A stretch of DNA of 64,000 nucleotides, taken from assembly GCF_001307805.1 (NCBI RefSeq), contig NZ_CP013862.1, positions 1-64,000 of the forward strand, written 5' to 3'. Each line of letters begins with the position of its first letter. Position 1 is the first letter of the stretch. The translations under genes were made by a program, and so were the position numbers. Below, in pieces: positions 15,512-24,193 of the stretch. A model generated the notes under the pieces. That model was not told where the DNA came from. It saw only the letters and a program-made list of their open reading frames with translations, and did not search any database. The stretch is from Lentibacillus amyloliquefaciens (GTDB lineage Bacteria; Bacillota; Bacilli; Bacillales; Amphibacillaceae).

Positions 15512-16093
15512 ATGAAAAGCATGGACGAGTTGGCCGAGAGCCTTTATTTAAACAGCAATCTGTCATTGGAAAACATTCCGGATTTGAATCTATACATGGA
15601 TCAGGTCATTCAATTGTTTGAGCGCCAATTTGCAGATACTAAACGCAATGACGATGAAAAAATCCTGACTAAAACTATGATTAATAACTATGCTAAGGGG
15701 AAATTATTTTTCCCCGTAGAAAATAAAAAATATACAAAAGACCACCTGATTCTTATCAGCATGATCTATCAGATGAAAGGTGCTTTATCGATTAATGATG
15801 TCAAGTCGACATTGGCCAAATTGAATGAAAAAGTGACAGAAGATGATACATTTGAATTACAGGATCTCTATGCCTGCTACCTTCAGATGGTTGAAAACAG
15901 TGCAGAAAAATTCAAAGCGGATCTGCTGGACCATCATCATGAACTGACACAGGCACTTCGAAAATTGGAAGACCAGGATGAAGACTATCTGGAGCAGCTT
16001 CTCCTTATTGCAACGTTCACAAATATGAGCAATTATTATCGCAGAGCCGCCGAAAAATTGGTGGATGAAATCGGAAAAGACGATAAAACATAA
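15512..16093 (+). CDS. DUF1836 domain protein
   Basis: 193 residues after GAGGGGATT. Residues about 50-105 carry the DUF1836 core (LTKTMINNYAKGKLFFPVEN, then KDHLILISMIYQMK), which looks like a MerR-type winged helix. The C-terminal half is helical and acidic. The family is widespread in Firmicutes, probably DNA-binding, and no target is known. It ends 25 bases before the luciferase-like gene and may share its transcript. Confidence 0.8.
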   Translation: MKSMDELAESLYLNSNLSLENIPDLNLYMDQVIQLFERQFADTKRNDDEKILTKTMINNYAKGKLFFPVENKKYTKDHLILISMIYQMKGALSINDVKSTLAKLNEKVTEDDTFELQDLYACYLQMVENSAEKFKADLLDHHHELTQALRKLEDQDEDYLEQLLLIATFTNMSNYYRRAAEKLVDEIGKDDKT

Positions 16094-16118
16094 ATTTTTT
16101 GAAAGAAGGCGTGTTTGA

Positions 16119-17120
16119 ATGAAACTCAGTATATTAGATCAGTCACCTATTTCAACAGGCAAAACAGCGCAGGAAGCCTTAAATGCATCGGTTGATCTTG
16201 CCATGCTGGGTGATGCGCTTGGCTATACAAGGTACTGGATTGCCGAGCATCATGATTTTGCAGGTCTGGCCTGTCCGAATCCGGATGTAATGCTCGGTAT
16301 TATCGGGAGAGAGACTGAGCGGATACGTATTGGTGCCGGTGCTGTTCTTTTGCCTCACTATAAGCCTTATCGAGTCGCTGAAACCTATAATCTATTGGCA
16401 ACCTTGTATCCCGGAAGAATTGACCTTGGGATTGGACGGGCCCCCGGCGGCTCTGCGGAAGCATCGATTGCCCTATCAGGTAATTTCCTGGAAAATGTGC
16501 GCCAAATGCCTGACAAGATGAATGAGTTATTACGATTTTTGCAACATGATTTTGCGGAAAACGATATATATTCCAAAATCAGTCCAACACCGGTTCCAGC
16601 GTTTTCACCACAGCCATGGATGCTTGGAACGAGTGAGAAGAGTGCAATTGCTGCTGCTGATAAAGGCCTACCATATACATTCGGTTATTTCATGAGCGAT
16701 CAGGACGGACCGGCGATTATGAAGACATATACCGAAAAATTTGCCGAACAGCACCCGGATGAAACACCTGGAAAAATCGCAGCGGTTTCGGTGATATGTG
16801 CCGAAACCACTGATGAAGCATGGAATCTTGCCCTTAGTAATCAATTGTGGTCCATCCAGCGTGATAAAGGAGAAGGAGACGGCAAAGTTCCAACTGTATC
16901 AGAGGCACAAAATTATAATTATTCGGATGAAGAAAAAGAGAAGCTTCGAAATATGACAAATAAGCAGATCTTCGGAAATCCGCATGAGGTAAAAAAGCAA
17001 CTTGAACAATTGCAGGCGTCATACGATGTGGATGAATGGATGGTCGTCACAATTACACATAGTTACGAAGCACGAAAAAAGTCATATGAATTGCTTGCAA
17101 AGGAAATGCTAAAAAACTGA
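16119..17120 (+). CDS. LLM class flavin-dependent oxidoreductase (luciferase-like)
   Basis: 333 residues after GAAAGAAGG. The sequence begins MKLSILDQSPI, followed by YWIAEHHDF and AGAVLLPHYKPYRVAE, all typical of the MsnO8/YtmO-like subgroup of bacterial luciferase TIM-barrel proteins. These use reduced flavin supplied by a reductase. The substrate cannot be told from sequence. Length and motifs are complete. Confidence 0.9.
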   Translation: MKLSILDQSPISTGKTAQEALNASVDLAMLGDALGYTRYWIAEHHDFAGLACPNPDVMLGIIGRETERIRIGAGAVLLPHYKPYRVAETYNLLATLYPGRIDLGIGRAPGGSAEASIALSGNFLENVRQMPDKMNELLRFLQHDFAENDIYSKISPTPVPAFSPQPWMLGTSEKSAIAAADKGLPYTFGYFMSDQDGPAIMKTYTEKFAEQHPDETPGKIAAVSVICAETTDEAWNLALSNQLWSIQRDKGEGDGKVPTVSEAQNYNYSDEEKEKLRNMTNKQIFGNPHEVKKQLEQLQASYDVDEWMVVTITHSYEARKKSYELLAKEMLKN

Positions 17121-17154
17121 CTAGAAATGTTTAAAAATGTATAACCAAATTTTC

Positions 17155-17188
17155 CAAGGTATCCCGTTTCTTCAGGGATGCCTTCTTT
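17155..17188 (+). terminator. Probable terminator after the oxidoreductase gene
   Basis: GGTATCCC and GGGATGCC form a stem with one mismatch, followed by TTCTTTG. The T tract is weak. Confidence 0.5.
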
Positions 17189-17346
17189 GTAATGGTCAAG
17201 ATTCCATTGAAAATGGCAGCTAACTTCTCATTAATGCCCGATTTTCCTTGCCATACGCCTTAAGGCTTAGTTAAAAATATGGCGCTGGATCATTATCGTG
17301 GAGCCGATTAATCGATATGATAAATGTGTGAAAGGAGGTGGGATGT

Positions 17347-17697
17347 ATGAAGAAGTTTTTGCTTTTTGTCGGGGGTTTACTGGCGTTTTTTATTTTACTG
17401 GCGAATCTTGGTCCAATGATATTGCTGGGGCTCAGTATTTGGCTGCTGTATGTTATTTTTAAACAGTTTGTCAAAACAGATTCCACTGCAGGCAAAATTG
17501 GCTGGGTAATTGCCGGATTAATTGTAATTGGGATCGGATTATCCAACCTTTATGCAGTGATTGGTGTTGCAGCGGCATACGCGTTATACCTCATTTATAA
17601 AAGCTGGAGAAATGATGATGAACCGGTTGAGCCTGTAAAGGGTAACAATGACCCATTTCAAAATTTTGAGCGTCAGTGGGCAGAAATTAATCGATAA
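17347..17697 (+). CDS. liaI: LiaI-like small membrane protein
   Basis: 116 residues from the ATG at 17347, eight bases after AAAGGAGG; the GTG at 17338 overlaps that site and is rejected. Two to four hydrophobic segments (residues about 3-85) and a short hydrophilic tail ending NFERQWAEINR resemble B. subtilis LiaI, which anchors LiaH at the membrane. It is followed 20 bases later by the PspA/LiaH gene and heads a lia operon. Sequence similarity is modest, so the name rests partly on position. Confidence 0.75.
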   Translation: MKKFLLFVGGLLAFFILLANLGPMILLGLSIWLLYVIFKQFVKTDSTAGKIGWVIAGLIVIGIGLSNLYAVIGVAAAYALYLIYKSWRNDDEPVEPVKGNNDPFQNFERQWAEINR

Positions 17698-17717
17698 TAA
17701 CAAAAGGAGCGATGAAG

Positions 17718-18347
17718 ATGACGAATATTTGGACACGAATGAAAGATACTGTTTCAGCAGATCTTCACAATATGCTGGATCAAAAAGAACAAAAAAACCC
17801 GCTTGCATCACTCAATCAATATTTGCGTCAGAGTGAGCAGGAAAAAGAAAAAGTACGGAAGCTTGTCGAACGTCAATACAAGCTGAAGGATGAGTTTACC
17901 AGAGAATACCAAAAGGCTCAGGACATGGCTGATAAGCGGCTGAAACAGTCCGGTATCGCGGAAAAAGCCGGCGAAGAAGATATGCGCGCATTCGCTGTAA
18001 AAGAACATGAGGAATATCAGGCACGTGCAGACCGGATGAAGGTTTCCCGTGAAGAGACGCGCGGCCAGCTGGAAACATTGGAACAGAAATATGAGGAAAT
18101 GAAACACAAACTGAAAGATATGCATTTGCGCCGGATGGAATTAATGGGACGCGAGAACGTGGCCAATGCCAATCATCAAATCAGTCAAGTCATTGAGGAC
18201 TCGTCAGATAAGCTGTTCTCCCGTTTTGAAGAGTTGGAGCAATACATTGAGGGGCTGGAGTACAAAGTGAACAGTTCTTATTACCGAAGCACCTTCGACA
18301 GTAAAATGGCTAAGCTTGAAAAAGAAATGCAGGAACAGGCAAATTAA
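17718..18347 (+). CDS. liaH: PspA/IM30 family protein LiaH
   Basis: 209 residues from the ATG at 17718, eight bases after AAAGGAG. It is almost entirely coiled coil, rich in Glu, Lys and Arg, with the PspA-type end (EELEQYIEGLEYKVNSSYY). PspA/LiaH proteins form large rings that bind stressed membranes under antibiotic or envelope damage. Lies in liaIHFSR order. In B. subtilis liaIH is the main LiaR target; a LiaR site was not identified here. Confidence 0.9.
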   Translation: MTNIWTRMKDTVSADLHNMLDQKEQKNPLASLNQYLRQSEQEKEKVRKLVERQYKLKDEFTREYQKAQDMADKRLKQSGIAEKAGEEDMRAFAVKEHEEYQARADRMKVSREETRGQLETLEQKYEEMKHKLKDMHLRRMELMGRENVANANHQISQVIEDSSDKLFSRFEELEQYIEGLEYKVNSSYYRSTFDSKMAKLEKEMQEQAN

Positions 18348-18440
18348 TTGTTTCATTCAGTAAGTCTTTGAAACATGATATACTTGAACAGGCGCAGTGA
18401 TTCTGCGTCTATTCTACATATAAAGAAAGGGGATCACTTC

Positions 18441-19169
18441 ATGTTCCGACGTTTGTCGACAGATACATTTAACTGGATATTGATCGTTGGAGTGATTCTC
18501 TTTGTTATAGAAATTGCGTTTTTTCATGGTGGGATGATTGTTTCAGCGATATTCTCAGGATTTCTTGTCTATATTGGCTGGAAAAAATTCACCCAATTGT
18601 GGGGTAAAATTTTATTCTGGCTCGGTATTGTCGGGCTTGTGTTTGCTATTTTGAATATGCTGGCGGTCCGCTTTCTGATTTTAGCAGCCATTGTTATATT
18701 TCTTATTAATTATTCGAAATCAAAGCAGGAAGCGGAACATATACAACCTGAACTTCCCCATGATGTTGTCGATGTGGATAAGGTCATTCAGCTGGAACCG
18801 TTGTTTGATCATAACATTTTTGGTGACCAGCATACTCCGAACGCATCCTATCAGTGGCGGGATGTCAATATTCATGGCGTATTCGGAGATCGTACAATTG
18901 ATTTGAGCAATACCGTTCTGCCGAATGATACAGCGGTTATTTCGATTCGCCAAATGGTTGGGAACATCATTATTTATGTTCCTTACGAGGTGGAACTGAG
19001 CGTTCATCATAGTTCGGTTTTTGGCCGTGTTCATATTTTGGGAAAGCATCATTGGAAGCTGATGAATCAGTCGCTTTTATATCAAACAGAAAATTATGAT
19101 ACAACGTTTCCAAGAGTGAAAGTTGTAACATCATTGTTTTCCGGTGATATTGAGGTGAGACGGATATGA
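18441..19169 (+). CDS. liaF: LiaF, negative regulator of the LiaRS system
   Basis: 242 residues from the ATG at 18441 after AAAGGGG. Four short N-terminal membrane segments (about residues 12-95) are followed by a beta-rich domain (about 130-242) with NIHGVFGDRTIDLSN and YVPYEVELSVHHSSVFGRV, the LiaF/DUF2154 fold. LiaF keeps the LiaS kinase off without stress. It overlaps liaS by four bases (ATGA). B. subtilis has liaG between liaH and liaF; it is absent here. Confidence 0.92.
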   Translation: MFRRLSTDTFNWILIVGVILFVIEIAFFHGGMIVSAIFSGFLVYIGWKKFTQLWGKILFWLGIVGLVFAILNMLAVRFLILAAIVIFLINYSKSKQEAEHIQPELPHDVVDVDKVIQLEPLFDHNIFGDQHTPNASYQWRDVNIHGVFGDRTIDLSNTVLPNDTAVISIRQMVGNIIIYVPYEVELSVHHSSVFGRVHILGKHHWKLMNQSLLYQTENYDTTFPRVKVVTSLFSGDIEVRRI

Positions 19170-20209
19170 GTCCCATTTTACGGCATGTTTTCACTGCGAT
19201 ATTATTCAGCTTATTGATTACATTAGTGATGCTTGGTATAACGTTTGCAGTTTTTCCGCTTAATGACTGGACACTCATCATGGAAAGAACCCTGTACGAT
19301 GTTCCGTTTTTTGTATTGGTTCCAAGCATTCCGGTTGTCGCAGGAGCAGTCATCGGCATCACCACCGGATGGTATTGGCGGCAGCGGCTGCAGAGTGTTT
19401 CAAGGCATTTGGATGAAATTGAAAAAGGCGAGAAACTGTCTGCCGATGATGAACCTTACAAAGAATTGGAAAAAATCCGCCACCAGATGGAACAAATACA
19501 GGAGAAGATACGCATACAAACTGAAAATGCCCAGCGGTTAGCGAGCGAAAGAGCAGAAGACAGGGAAAAAAGTCTGCAGGAAATCGTTGTCCAGGAAAGA
19601 AACCGCCTGGCAAGGGAATTGCATGATTCAGTCAGCCAGCAGCTATTTGCGGCGTCCATGATGATGTCGGCCATCACTGAATCCAATCCTCCTGAAGATC
19701 CATCAATCAATAAACAGCTGCAAATGGTGGAGAAAATGATTCACCAGTCCCAGCTTGAAATGCGGGCATTGCTGCTCCATTTAAGACCGGTCGCTTTAAA
19801 AGGGAGGTCACTGCAGGATGGTACCAGGGAACTGCTGGCAGAACTGACACAAAAGGTCCCGATGGAAATTGATTCAAAGCTTGAAGAATTCACGATTGAC
19901 AAGGGTGTGGAAGATCAATTGTTCAGAATCGTACAGGAATCGGTTTCCAACACATTTAGACACGCCAAGGCCTCGTCGCTGAATGTGATGCTCATCAGGC
20001 GTGATGAAATGATTATATTGCGAATCGCTGATGACGGTGTCGGTTTCGATACAGAAAACACAAGAGCCAGTTCTTACGGGCTGCAAAATATGCGTGAGCG
20101 GGCATCTGAAATTGGTGGTACGTTTAAAGTTGTCAGCCTTCCGAATGAAGGTACACGAACGGAAGTGAAAGTGCCTGCTTTAAGGAAAGAGGGTGAGAAT
20201 GTTGATTAA
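19166..20209 (+). CDS. liaS: Sensor histidine kinase LiaS
   Basis: 347 residues. Two N-terminal membrane helices (about 10-32 and 48-70) flank a short extracytoplasmic loop. HAMP-like and coiled-coil segments follow, then the HisKA_3 H-box ARELHDSVSQQLF (phospho-His about residue 157) and an HATPase domain with DDGVGFD and GLQNMRERA. This is the intramembrane-sensing NarL-type kinase paired with LiaR, responding to lipid II cycle inhibitors in B. subtilis. Confidence 0.94.
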   Translation: MSPILRHVFTAILFSLLITLVMLGITFAVFPLNDWTLIMERTLYDVPFFVLVPSIPVVAGAVIGITTGWYWRQRLQSVSRHLDEIEKGEKLSADDEPYKELEKIRHQMEQIQEKIRIQTENAQRLASERAEDREKSLQEIVVQERNRLARELHDSVSQQLFAASMMMSAITESNPPEDPSINKQLQMVEKMIHQSQLEMRALLLHLRPVALKGRSLQDGTRELLAELTQKVPMEIDSKLEEFTIDKGVEDQLFRIVQESVSNTFRHAKASSLNVMLIRRDEMIILRIADDGVGFDTENTRASSYGLQNMRERASEIGGTFKVVSLPNEGTRTEVKVPALRKEGENVD

Positions 20210-20831
20210 CGTCTTGTTTGCCGACGATCATGAGATGGTCAGGATTGGTGTAACGGCCTATTTGTCTGCCCAGCCTGATATCAATGTAACAGCTGAGGCT
20301 GATGATGGAGGAGAAGCTGTTAGGCTTGCACTGGAGCTGCGGCCGGATATCGTTTTGATGGATCTGGTCATGAAGGAAATGGACGGGATTGAAGCGACAA
20401 AACAAATTATTGAACAATGGCCTGAGGCAAAAATTATTGTTGTCACCAGTTTTATTGATGATGAAAAGGTTTATCCGGCACTGGAAGCAGGTGCAGTCAG
20501 TTATATGCTAAAGACATCAAAGGCAAGCGAAATTGCCAAAGCAATCAGGAAAACACATGATGGTGAGTCGATACTGGAGCCTGAAGTAACCGGTAAAATT
20601 ATGAATCGTATGCGGGAAAAGCCTGCTGACAATCTGCACGATCAGTTAACCAATCGTGAAATGGAAATCCTCATGCTTGTTGCCCAAGGAAAGACGAACC
20701 AGGAGATTGCAGATGAATTATTCATCGCTTTAAAAACGGTTAAAGTTCATATCAGCAATATTTTAGGGAAGCTGGAGGTACAGGACCGGACACAGGCTGT
20801 TATTTATGCATTTAAACATAATTTGGTTTAG
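20199..20831 (+). CDS. liaR: Response regulator LiaR (NarL/FixJ family)
   Basis: 210 residues from the ATG at 20199, with AGAGGGTGA upstream; a GTG at 20193 is also possible. The receiver domain has FADDH at the start, phosphoacceptor Asp in VLMDLVM (about residue 53) and a conserved Lys in MLKTSKASE. The C-terminal LuxR-type HTH has TNREMEILMLVAQGKTNQEI. Last gene of the operon, overlapping liaS by 11 bases, followed by a terminator. Confidence 0.95.
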   Translation: MLINVLFADDHEMVRIGVTAYLSAQPDINVTAEADDGGEAVRLALELRPDIVLMDLVMKEMDGIEATKQIIEQWPEAKIIVVTSFIDDEKVYPALEAGAVSYMLKTSKASEIAKAIRKTHDGESILEPEVTGKIMNRMREKPADNLHDQLTNREMEILMLVAQGKTNQEIADELFIALKTVKVHISNILGKLEVQDRTQAVIYAFKHNLV

Positions 20832-20841
20832 TCATTTATAC

Positions 20842-20873
20842 AAAAAGCCACAAATAATTATTGTGGCTTTTTG
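20842..20873. terminator. Bidirectional terminator
   Basis: AAAAAGCCACAA and TTGTGGCTTTTT form a perfect 12-pair stem with a seven-base loop. It serves liaR and the convergent gene, whose stop codon lies inside the hairpin. Confidence 0.85.
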
Positions 20874-21877
20874 TAATATCTTTCAACCAGGTTATAAATG
20901 GATATAAGTTCATATAGGATTTTCAGCTCCGATGGTAAGTTGGCAGGATGTTGTTTTTTCGCAGTCGTAATGGCTTCCGTATCATCCCAAAATATTTCGG
21001 TCAATCGTTCAAACTGTTCACGGTGCTTTTGGTGATCGTATGCATTCGGGTGTTTCAGCGTTTGCGCCATTTCTGTTACAGCATTTACGATAACCGTCCG
21101 TTCTTCTTTAGGCCACTCGGTCGTATCGAATGATGTATAGACTAGGTTCTCGATATGATAGTTGATTAATCGCAGCTGTACAAGACGTTTCTGACCTTGC
21201 TCAAATTGTGTTCGTTCACTTCCGATAAGCGGATGGTATTTGGATTCTTCACTTTGAAATCGAATCAGCTGCTCTGTTTGGCGGATCATTTTATCCAACT
21301 GATCCGTCAGCTCCTGTTCAACAACAATGATTTGATGTTGGTCATCAAGAATATCGTGAAAGACTGTTTCAACTGCGATTCCTGTCCTGTATGCGATTGT
21401 CTCCAGCTTTTTAGTAATTTCATGTGTATAATCCGGCGGCAACATAAACATGTTGACTGCTGTTGATACCACCAGCCCTGTAGTGGTTGTTCCAAGCCGA
21501 ATGAAAAATGACATAAGCACATTGGTGTGAATAACCTCAACCATCGCAACAGAGGTTAACGTGGCAACAAGAAGCCCCGCATGCAATTTTAACCGGAAAC
21601 AGGTGGCGATTGTAAAGACAGCTGCGAGTGCATAAGTGAGCGGTGAATCACCGAATAATGATATGAACAGCACAGCATATGCCGATCCAATAGCCGAAGC
21701 CGGAAACCGTACGATTCCTTTTTTGATGGAATCCGATACAGTGGGCTCAATGGTAACAATTGCTGTTATAACGGCAAAAACAGGCGGCCATTCCAATAAA
21801 ACACAAATCCATGCGGTAATGAAAATGGCAATGCCTGTTTTGACGACACGGCTTCCTGCCAGCTTAAAATACTTCAT
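20858..21877 (-). CDS. Aromatic acid exporter family protein (ArAE/FUSC-like)
   Basis: 339 residues from the ATG at 21877, nine bases after GGAG; upstream GTG at 21892 is less likely. Six closely spaced membrane helices (residues about 10-165) include VFAVITAIVTIEPTVSDSI, the motif of DUF939-type aromatic acid exporters. The cytoplasmic C-terminal half is helical with the DUF939 C-terminal character. Related to B. subtilis YqjA/YgaE-type proteins. Substrate unknown; efflux is inferred from family. Confidence 0.85.
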   Translation of the reverse strand: MKYFKLAGSRVVKTGIAIFITAWICVLLEWPPVFAVITAIVTIEPTVSDSIKKGIVRFPASAIGSAYAVLFISLFGDSPLTYALAAVFTIATCFRLKLHAGLLVATLTSVAMVEVIHTNVLMSFFIRLGTTTTGLVVSTAVNMFMLPPDYTHEITKKLETIAYRTGIAVETVFHDILDDQHQIIVVEQELTDQLDKMIRQTEQLIRFQSEESKYHPLIGSERTQFEQGQKRLVQLRLINYHIENLVYTSFDTTEWPKEERTVIVNAVTEMAQTLKHPNAYDHQKHREQFERLTEIFWDDTEAITTAKKQHPANLPSELKILYELISIYNLVERYYKKPQ

Positions 21878-21987
21878 CAATCTCATCTCCACTTTACTTC
21901 ATTCAGACTTCTATTCTTCCAACAAAATGATTAATTTGCAAATTTTTTATAAAAAGGGGTTGCATTTTCAGAAATTATTCAATAGAC

Positions 21988-22002
21988 TGTATTATAACAA
22001 TT
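21988..22002. repeat. 15-bp direct repeat, copy 1
   Basis: TGTATTATAACAATT, 45 bp upstream of the zinc-ribbon gene. The same 15 bases recur at 22190. It overlaps a -10-like TATTAT. Confidence 0.5.
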
Positions 22003-22047
22003 AAATAAATTATTTTCTGTTATATATAAGAAGGGAGGGGTTTGCCA

Positions 22048-22143
22048 ATGCGAATGCCAACTTGTCCGGAATGTGGGGGCTTGGTTGATAATCACAGTTA
22101 TACGCTGGAATGTGATTATTGTTTGTCAAAAAAGGAAGATTAA
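22048..22143 (+). CDS. 31-residue zinc-ribbon protein
   Basis: ATG at 22048, seven bases after AAGGGAGGGG, a very strong ribosome-binding site. The protein has CPEC and, 13 residues later, CDYC, a four-cysteine zinc knuckle that takes up most of the sequence, then a charged tail KKED. It resembles the micro-proteins of the YhfH type but I cannot make a firm match. It is isolated between the exporter and isocitrate lyase genes and flanked by a 15-bp direct repeat. The strong site and intact CxxC pairs argue that it is real. Confidence 0.65.
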   Translation: MRMPTCPECGGLVDNHSYTLECDYCLSKKED

Positions 22144-22189
22144 TTTTTTTGCATATGTTGTTATATAACAAATGATTAATATTTTATTT

Positions 22190-22204
22190 TGTATTATAAC
22201 AATT
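22190..22204. repeat. 15-bp direct repeat, copy 2
   Basis: TGTATTATAACAATT, about 130 bp upstream of isocitrate lyase. A perfect palindrome TTGTTATATAACAA lies nearby at 22158-22171. The motifs share a TGT...TATAACA core and may be operators. Confidence 0.5.
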
Positions 22205-22335
22205 GATTCCAAAACAAGTTCTGAGGTTTCTGGTTTAATAGTGAATTCAACACTCTACGACACGACGAGTGAAGGCTTCACACGATTGATAGACACTTCA
22301 AAAGCGAATAACTTTGATGAAAGGGGAGACGGTTG

Positions 22336-23622
22336 ATGAATCAAAAAACACGAATTGAAACAATAAGAGATGAATGGGAAAATGACCCGCGTTGGGACGG
22401 AATCGAGCGCACGTATACGGCAGAAGATGTTGACCGGCTGAGAGGATCGATTGATATTGAACATACACTTGCCAGAAAAGGTGCAGAAAAATTATGGCAG
22501 CTCGTTAACAATGAAGATTATGTAAATGCGCTTGGAGCTTTGACAGGAAATCAGGCCCTGCAGCAAGTAAAAGCGGGGCTTCAGGCAATCTACCTGAGCG
22601 GCTGGCAGGTCGCTGCAGACGCCAATCTTGCCGGTGAAATGTATCCGGATCAGAGTCTGTACCCGGCGAATAGTGTACCACATGTTGTTAAACGGATTAA
22701 TCAGGCCCTGCAGCGTGCTGATCAAATTCATCATGCAGAAGGCGATAATTCTGTTGATTGGTTTGCACCGATTGTGGCAGATGCTGAAGCCGGGTTTGGC
22801 GGACAACTGAATGTCTTTGAATTGATGAAGGCGATGATTGAGTCAGGCGCATCGGCAGTTCACTTTGAAGACCAGCTGTCATCGGAGAAGAAATGCGGCC
22901 ATCTGGGTGGTAAAGTGTTGCTGCCGACCCAGACGGCCGTCAGGAATCTGATTTCAGCACGCCTGGCTGCAGATGTCATGGGGGCACGTACGCTCATAAT
23001 TGCCCGCACTGATGCCAATGCTGCTGATATGATTACAAGTGATCTTGATCCATATGATGAGCCGTTTATGACCGATGAACGGACAGCAGAAGGATTTATC
23101 CGCACAAGTGCAGGAATTGATCAGGCTATTGCCCGGGGGCTTGCTTACGCCCCATATGCGGATATGATCTGGTGTGAAACGTCTGAACCAAACTTGGAAG
23201 AAGCCCGGAAATTTGCAGATGCGATTCATGAAAAATATCCAAATAAATTGCTTGCATATAATTGTTCGCCTTCATTTAATTGGAAAAGTAAACTTTCAGA
23301 TGAAGATATAGCAAATTTTCAGCGGGAACTGGGTAAAATGGGCTATAAATTCCAGTTCGTTACATTAGCAGGCTTCCATGTATTGAATCACAGTATGTTT
23401 GATTTGGCCAGAAAATATAAAAAAGAAGGTATGGCAGCTTATTCCGAACTGCAAGAGCGGGAATTTGCGAGTGAATCATTTGGATACAGTGCCACCCGGC
23501 ATCAGCGGGAAGTCGGGACAGGTTATTTTGATGCAGTGGCACAAGTTATTTCCGGCGGTACTTCATCAACCGGAGCATTAGCAGGGTCGACCGAAGCAGA
23601 ACAATTTGCAAAACAGACGTAA
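22336..23622 (+). CDS. aceA: Isocitrate lyase
   Basis: 428 residues from the ATG at 22336 after AAGGGGAGA. The catalytic loop [10 protein letters not shown] (Cys about residue 192), ADAEAGFGG and the metal site EDQ are present. The enzyme splits isocitrate to glyoxylate and succinate, the first step of the glyoxylate shunt used on acetate and fatty acids. Malate synthase is not adjacent. The presence of beta-oxidation genes in the window fits growth on fatty acids. Many bacilli, including B. subtilis, lack this enzyme. Confidence 0.96.
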   Translation: MNQKTRIETIRDEWENDPRWDGIERTYTAEDVDRLRGSIDIEHTLARKGAEKLWQLVNNEDYVNALGALTGNQALQQVKAGLQAIYLSGWQVAADANLAGEMYPDQSLYPANSVPHVVKRINQALQRADQIHHAEGDNSVDWFAPIVADAEAGFGGQLNVFELMKAMIESGASAVHFEDQLSSEKKCGHLGGKVLLPTQTAVRNLISARLAADVMGARTLIIARTDANAADMITSDLDPYDEPFMTDERTAEGFIRTSAGIDQAIARGLAYAPYADMIWCETSEPNLEEARKFADAIHEKYPNKLLAYNCSPSFNWKSKLSDEDIANFQRELGKMGYKFQFVTLAGFHVLNHSMFDLARKYKKEGMAAYSELQEREFASESFGYSATRHQREVGTGYFDAVAQVISGGTSSTGALAGSTEAEQFAKQT

Positions 23623-23631
23623 AAATAGATT

Positions 23632-23775
23632 TATCCCGCATGTAAGACCTCCATCACCAATGTTCGAGTATACGAAGAAAGAATGTGTGGGGGACCAACT
23701 GCCAGTAAATGTCCGACTCGTTCATCTAACAATCAGGGGGGAACAAAGCCCCCACTGATTGAAGATTCACTTTAT
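23632..23775. repeat. Two-hairpin dispersed repeat, copy A
   Basis: Shares with copies at 28951 and 50202 the pattern CCCGCATGTAA, a first imperfect hairpin, AAATGTCCGA...GTTCA.CTAACA, then a hairpin with arms CAATCAG...CTGATTG (23730-23761) and CACTTTAT. The first hairpin is degenerate in this copy. The rest of 23813-24018 holds no gene. Confidence 0.7.
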
Positions 23776-23780
23776 GTGAC

Positions 23781-23815
23781 ATCCGCCTCTTGTCATAAGA
23801 GGTGGATTTTTTGTG
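23781..23815 (+). terminator. Rho-independent terminator downstream of aceA
   Basis: ATCCGCCTCTT and AAGAGGTGGAT pair with one mismatch around a short loop, followed by a T run. It lies directly after repeat copy A. Confidence 0.7.
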
Positions 23816-24018
23816 GAATTATTACCATCTGTAACATTACTGAAATAATTCGGGAAATGATAAATACAGGAGTATAAAATCGGTTTTGTCAGCTTTGTCG
23901 AGGGAAAAAACATGGATTTTGCCGGTATTTATGGTATTGTGTAAAAAGTTGTGTCTGGCTTAAACCTTGTCCCTGTGGTAATTGTGATTATTTCAACAGA
24001 AAAGAAACTTTTTTTCAT

Positions 24019-24047
24019 TTGATATAGAATTGTAATCTCTCTATTAT
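24019..24047 (+). promoter_or_regulatory. Promoter of the cwlO-type gene
   Basis: -35 TTGATA, 17-bp spacer, -10 TATTAT. The transcript would have a leader of about 140 bases before the GTG start. No riboswitch was recognised in it. Confidence 0.6.
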
Positions 24048-24193
24048 ATGCATGTCATTTTCTGTTGTTATAATACTAATTGCCTAAAACTATTAAATAC
24101 ATAATAGATAAAATTTACTGCCGCAAATACAATTGATAGAAAGCATCATTGGAGATTTACAGGGGTTGCGGTTGTGGAAGCGGGGGATACATA

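Noticed and set aside
24048..24193. c-di-AMP (ydaO-type) riboswitch before the cwlO-type gene
   Set aside because: Wall hydrolase genes often have one, but the conserved core blocks are not found in the leader.
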